Origin: Eucalyptus grandis | Lineage: Eukaryota; Streptophyta; Magnoliopsida; Myrtales; Myrtaceae | Assembly: GCF_016545825.1 (NCBI RefSeq) | Contig: NC_052620.1 | Location: 16,430,001 to 16,494,000, forward strand | DNA: 64,000 nt | Direction of reading: 5' to 3' | In this document: in pieces, positions 60,697-64,000 of the stretch | Numbering within the stretch: position 1 is the stretch's first letter | Layout: every line of letters starts with the position of its first letter | Program-made: the position numbers and the translations under genes | Notes under the pieces: model-generated | The model's input: the letters and a program-made list of their open reading frames with translations, nothing else | What the model was told of the DNA's origin: nothing | Database searches by the model: none

Positions 60697-60825
60697 CGTG
60701 AGAGATGCGGCAGAGGGGTGTCTCTTCTCAGGGGAAAACGAAGAGGGCTTGAAAGCATGGCCATGGCGAGAGGGGCCAATCAGGTAATTCGGCTGGGGAG
60801 CTGCCAGCGCTGGAGTACTCTCCAT
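60697..60825 (-). pseudogene. Duplicated first exon of the aminotransferase gene
   Basis: It is the same length as the true first exon (129 nt, 43 codons) with ATG and donor GTCAGT kept. Four residues differ (A17G, L25F, F31S, R43T) and I count one silent change nearby. No further aminotransferase exon follows in this copy: homology stops about 35 bp into the intron. By itself it is a gene fragment. In phase, position and orientation it could also be spliced to exon 2 of the real gene (acceptor at 55726) as an alternative first exon across about 4.97 kb. No sequence evidence for such a transcript is available here. Confidence 0.85.
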
Positions 60826-62169
60826 TTGAGCTTCTGCGCGACTTCTGGTTCAGAGAGACAGAGAGCAGAAGGGAGAATATAGAGTTGAGGTCTTTGTGGC
60901 TACTCTGTTTCCGGGTCCTATTTAACCTAGACGATGGCAGCGTATGACTTGACATAAATTCTAGACCTGCCTAATTTAATGGAGAAAAAGGAAAAAAGAT
61001 TCGCCGGAAAAGTCCAAGTCAAAATCTAGCACCTAATATAATAAATACGACTTTTTTATAAGAAGTGTTTGCTGAGATTTAATTACCAAATTAAATTAGA
61101 AAAATGATTTTGTTAATGACTGGCTAATTAATATTTGAAAAAACCATTTTCTTTCTTAATATTGTACCTAACACATTATACAAATTTAACTTGTTAAACA
61201 AACCAATAATTTTGGTGCTTGCGTGGCGGACTCAGTTTGCCGGACCCACTAGACAAATCCCACGTGGAGCTTTTTGTCTTTTTGTGGCTTTTGAAACCAA
61301 CAAAATAATATTAAAAAAATTAAAGTGGAGTAGACATGCAATTTGCTTGTGCATATCAAGTAAGAGAAGCTGTGAGGACTTACGACGAACGCAAAGACAT
61401 TTCCAAGGGTATCTCTAGATTCTCTCTTTACTTAAATTAGACGTGGATTGCTCGTTATTTTCTTTTCAATTAGAAAGAACCTTTTTATTTGAAAAAGGGA
61501 AATTAAGAAAGTATTCGCATCGGAACAACCAAAATCAACCTAGAGGATTTGAAAAAGAAATTTACTTTTCTCTTTTTGTTTTGCTATTAAGAGGTGTTCG
61601 GATCGGTATTCACGCATCTTGATTAGTCTAACTCCCTAGGCAATCTTGGTAGGGTACTCTTCCCACTTCAATCTAGTGCTTTCAAATTTCTGATCACGAA
61701 GTGTTTTGAACAAAATTTGAATTCAAAACTATAAGGAGAAGAGTAAAGTGACATTCATGTGGCCTATATCGTAAAGTGCCTCATTGTGATTGATCATTCC
61801 AAAACTTTGAACAAATTGGACATCTCATTATCCCAAGTAGATTATACATCTGAATCCACCGTAATAACTTGTTTTGGCCTAATATGGCTATCATCAAATA
61901 AGAGGCATCAATTCTCGATTAGTTTGTGCACATTGACCAATCTTATCAACAACAACAACAACAAAAAAAACCAATAAAGAAATACAAACAAGCATCTTTT
62001 CTTTTGACAATAAATATTATCAACAATCTAATTTCAGGTACAACTATTTATAAAATTAACTAAACCATTTATAAAGGGACATACAAAGCAATAAAAACAA
62101 AACAAGATAAAAGTGGGTTTTTGGATTTGCTACAAAACATATAAAAGATAACTTAATCTCTTACGAGAC

Positions 62170-63018
62170 TAGGGGTGTGCATGGTCTGGGCGGGCAGTTC
62201 CCGACCTAGAACCGGGAACCACCTGCTAAGGACCGGTTTCGAAAAATTGGAACCGGGATCCACCCGTTTGTTGCATGGATCCACCCGACAACCGGACCGC
62301 CGGTCCGGTCCGGTTCCTGGGTGGATCCATGAAACCGATCTTGACACGAAACAATTTTGATTTTCAACATAAAACGACTACGTGACATCAAAGCAAGCCA
62401 AAAAAAGAAAAACCAAATTTAAGTACGTGGAACAAAAATTCATTTGTTGCAACTATAAATGCAACCAATGAAGGAATGGATGTACATAAGTTGATATAGA
62501 GGCAGAGAGAGTAGTAAGTGTTTAGGAAAAATGGGTCTCTCTTAAAGCTATGAACTGGACATATCCCTCATTAGGTTCGGCAAATTATCACAAGTCGCAC
62601 AAACAAATCAAAGGAGGTGAAATGAGGCACCATCCAAACACAGGAAAACAAAGGAAGTGCAACTAAACAAGACTTTATTGAATACATCACCTTCATCATT
62701 ATATTAATAAATAAACTAAACAACGAAAAAGCATAAGAATTCCCAAATATTTAGCTTTGTATTCATCTTGCAGCAAAAACAATTGCCACAAAACAATTGC
62801 TTTGTATTCAATTTTAGTATTTTTTTAATATTAAAGGGAACCGGTCCGGTCAGGGTGGGCGGATCCGCCCATGGAACCGGGAACCGGATTGGTTCCCACT
62901 GGTTCCCAAAAATTGGAACCGGGAACCGGACCGGTTCCCTCGAGAACCGCCGGTTCCGGGCGGTTCCGGTCCGGTTCCGGGCGGTCCGGGCGGTTCCCGG
63001 GTATTTTGCACACCCCTA
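62170..63018. mobile_element. Intact-ended non-autonomous hAT-type element
   Basis: Ends TAGGGGTGTGC and GCACACCCCTA are perfect 11-bp inverted repeats. An 8-bp duplication TACGAGAC flanks the element (62162-62169 and 63019-63026). Copy 1 of the tandem duplication keeps the empty site with one base changed (TACAAGAC, near 58063). Both end regions are dense in GGTTCC/GGAACC and CCGGTCCGG words. No transposase is encoded. Confidence 0.93.
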
Positions 63019-64000
63019 TACGAGACCATTCAATCTATTTATAAAGTAGGTTTGGATTTGTTACAAGACCATTTAATCTATGAAAAGGAAATCAATATCC
63101 TAATAAGAGACATAGAAAAACAAATCAAGTACTTGAAAGAAGATATATTATATTAGTCTACGTTCAGTAGCCAGGATAAATCATGTATTTGATACTTACC
63201 TGAAATAAGATAAAGATGAATATAATTTATAATAAGATGTGTTTTTTTCACTCATTTTTTAACTTAGACATTGACCATACGATTCCTTTTGTCACCCACC
63301 ACTTCAATTATGATTCTATAGAAGTGGTCCCCATTTTTGTTTCGTCAAATGTGATGAAACTCTTTTTATTTTATGTCTTCTTTTTTTTCTTTCCTTGCGG
63401 TCCCCTTCTTTCTATTCTCTCCTCTTGCAAAATCCACATTCAACATAATTCTTTCGCAATTCAAGCAATTTTCACGACCCACGATGTTATATTGCTTCCT
63501 AAGTCTTTCTTGCAGGCAAGTCTCTTTTTTCCTTGCCTATGATTCTCTTCCTTCCACTCATAGTCATACGGCATTTAAAAGGTCAATATTTATGAGGCCA
63601 ACCCAGCCGTCCTACCCACCTTTGCTCGCATAGGTATCAGGTTAACTGTCGGCCTCCCTAACGAGCCCCATTTCATTACCGCATGCAACCCCTTCTTGTA
63701 CTATGAAAGGTAATATTGAAAAGCACCGTCTCTTTCTCCTCTCATTTCTAGATTTTTCTCCGGATAACTGTTCAAAAAATCCATCAATTTAATCATAAAC
63801 TTTTTAGTTATACCAATTTAATTTTAAATCTTTTAAAAACTTCTCAATTTAATTTGTTTATCAATTTTGGCTGAAAAATGTTAACGTGGACTCTGATTGG
63901 CTATCAAGCGTTTTACGTGACATGACATGATTGGCGTTGACGTAAATAGTTTTTACATATTTTCATATTTTTTTTATGAATTCTTTTTTTTTCCTGATTA

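Larger units (their letters stand above)
60661..64000. repeat. Tandem segmental duplication, copy 2 (runs off the window)
   Basis: Homologous to 55811-59066 in the same orientation, with a hAT-type insertion of its own (62170-63018). It starts 35 bp past the splice donor of the duplicated first exon, at a junction with a templated 20-bp filler, and is still homologous at base 64000. Confidence 0.9.

Overview
This is nuclear DNA from a flowering plant, a dicot and probably a woody one. The evidence is intron-containing plant genes, Ty1/copia and Ty3/gypsy retrotransposons primed by initiator-Met tRNA, a tRNA-type SINE, and abundant small DNA transposons in A+T-rich sequence. I cannot fix the species; a Myrtales tree such as a eucalypt is only a guess. 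Two host genes are clear, both on the minus strand: an R2R3-MYB transcription factor of the MYB36/MYB68/MYB84 type (32036-33392, 3 exons, 358 residues) and a plastid-type branched-chain aminotransferase (49331-55973, 10 exons, 415 residues). Both were assembled by hand from consensus splice sites and keep an open frame throughout. They are not functionally linked: one controls transcription (relatives act in root endodermis and meristems), the other is an enzyme of leucine, isoleucine and valine metabolism.

Layout. 1-13970 is nested retrotransposons. A minus-strand copia gag is split by a solo gypsy LTR (948-5271) with a CCATG target duplication, and that LTR itself contains a 1.1 kb long-TIR DNA element. 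Next come a copia RT remnant, a second gypsy LTR with primer-binding site and gag (7882-11606), and two copia LTRs in opposite orientation (11913-12894 and 13018-13965). 13970-31200 is intergenic DNA with a SINE, microsatellites, nested hAT-type elements (17729-18720), a second long-TIR element (20064-21310), a reversed gypsy LTR piece and a much-deleted copia (about 25980-27900). 31200-36200 holds the MYB gene. 36200-49300 is intergenic and rich in small non-autonomous elements, several with a G+C-rich core inside A+T-rich ends. 49331-55973 is the aminotransferase gene.

From about 55811 to the window end lies a tandem duplication with a unit of about 4.85 kb. The second copy (from 60661) carries the aminotransferase promoter region and first exon again, in the same orientation, with reading frame and splice donor intact. 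Since the duplication the copies have diverged by insertions: a PIF/Harbinger-like element only in copy 1 and a hAT-type element only in copy 2. The most interesting points are this orphan first exon, which could act as an alternative promoter and first exon; the recurrence of one type of G+C-rich core in otherwise different transposons; and the inverted copia LTR pair, which could be transcribed into hairpin RNA.
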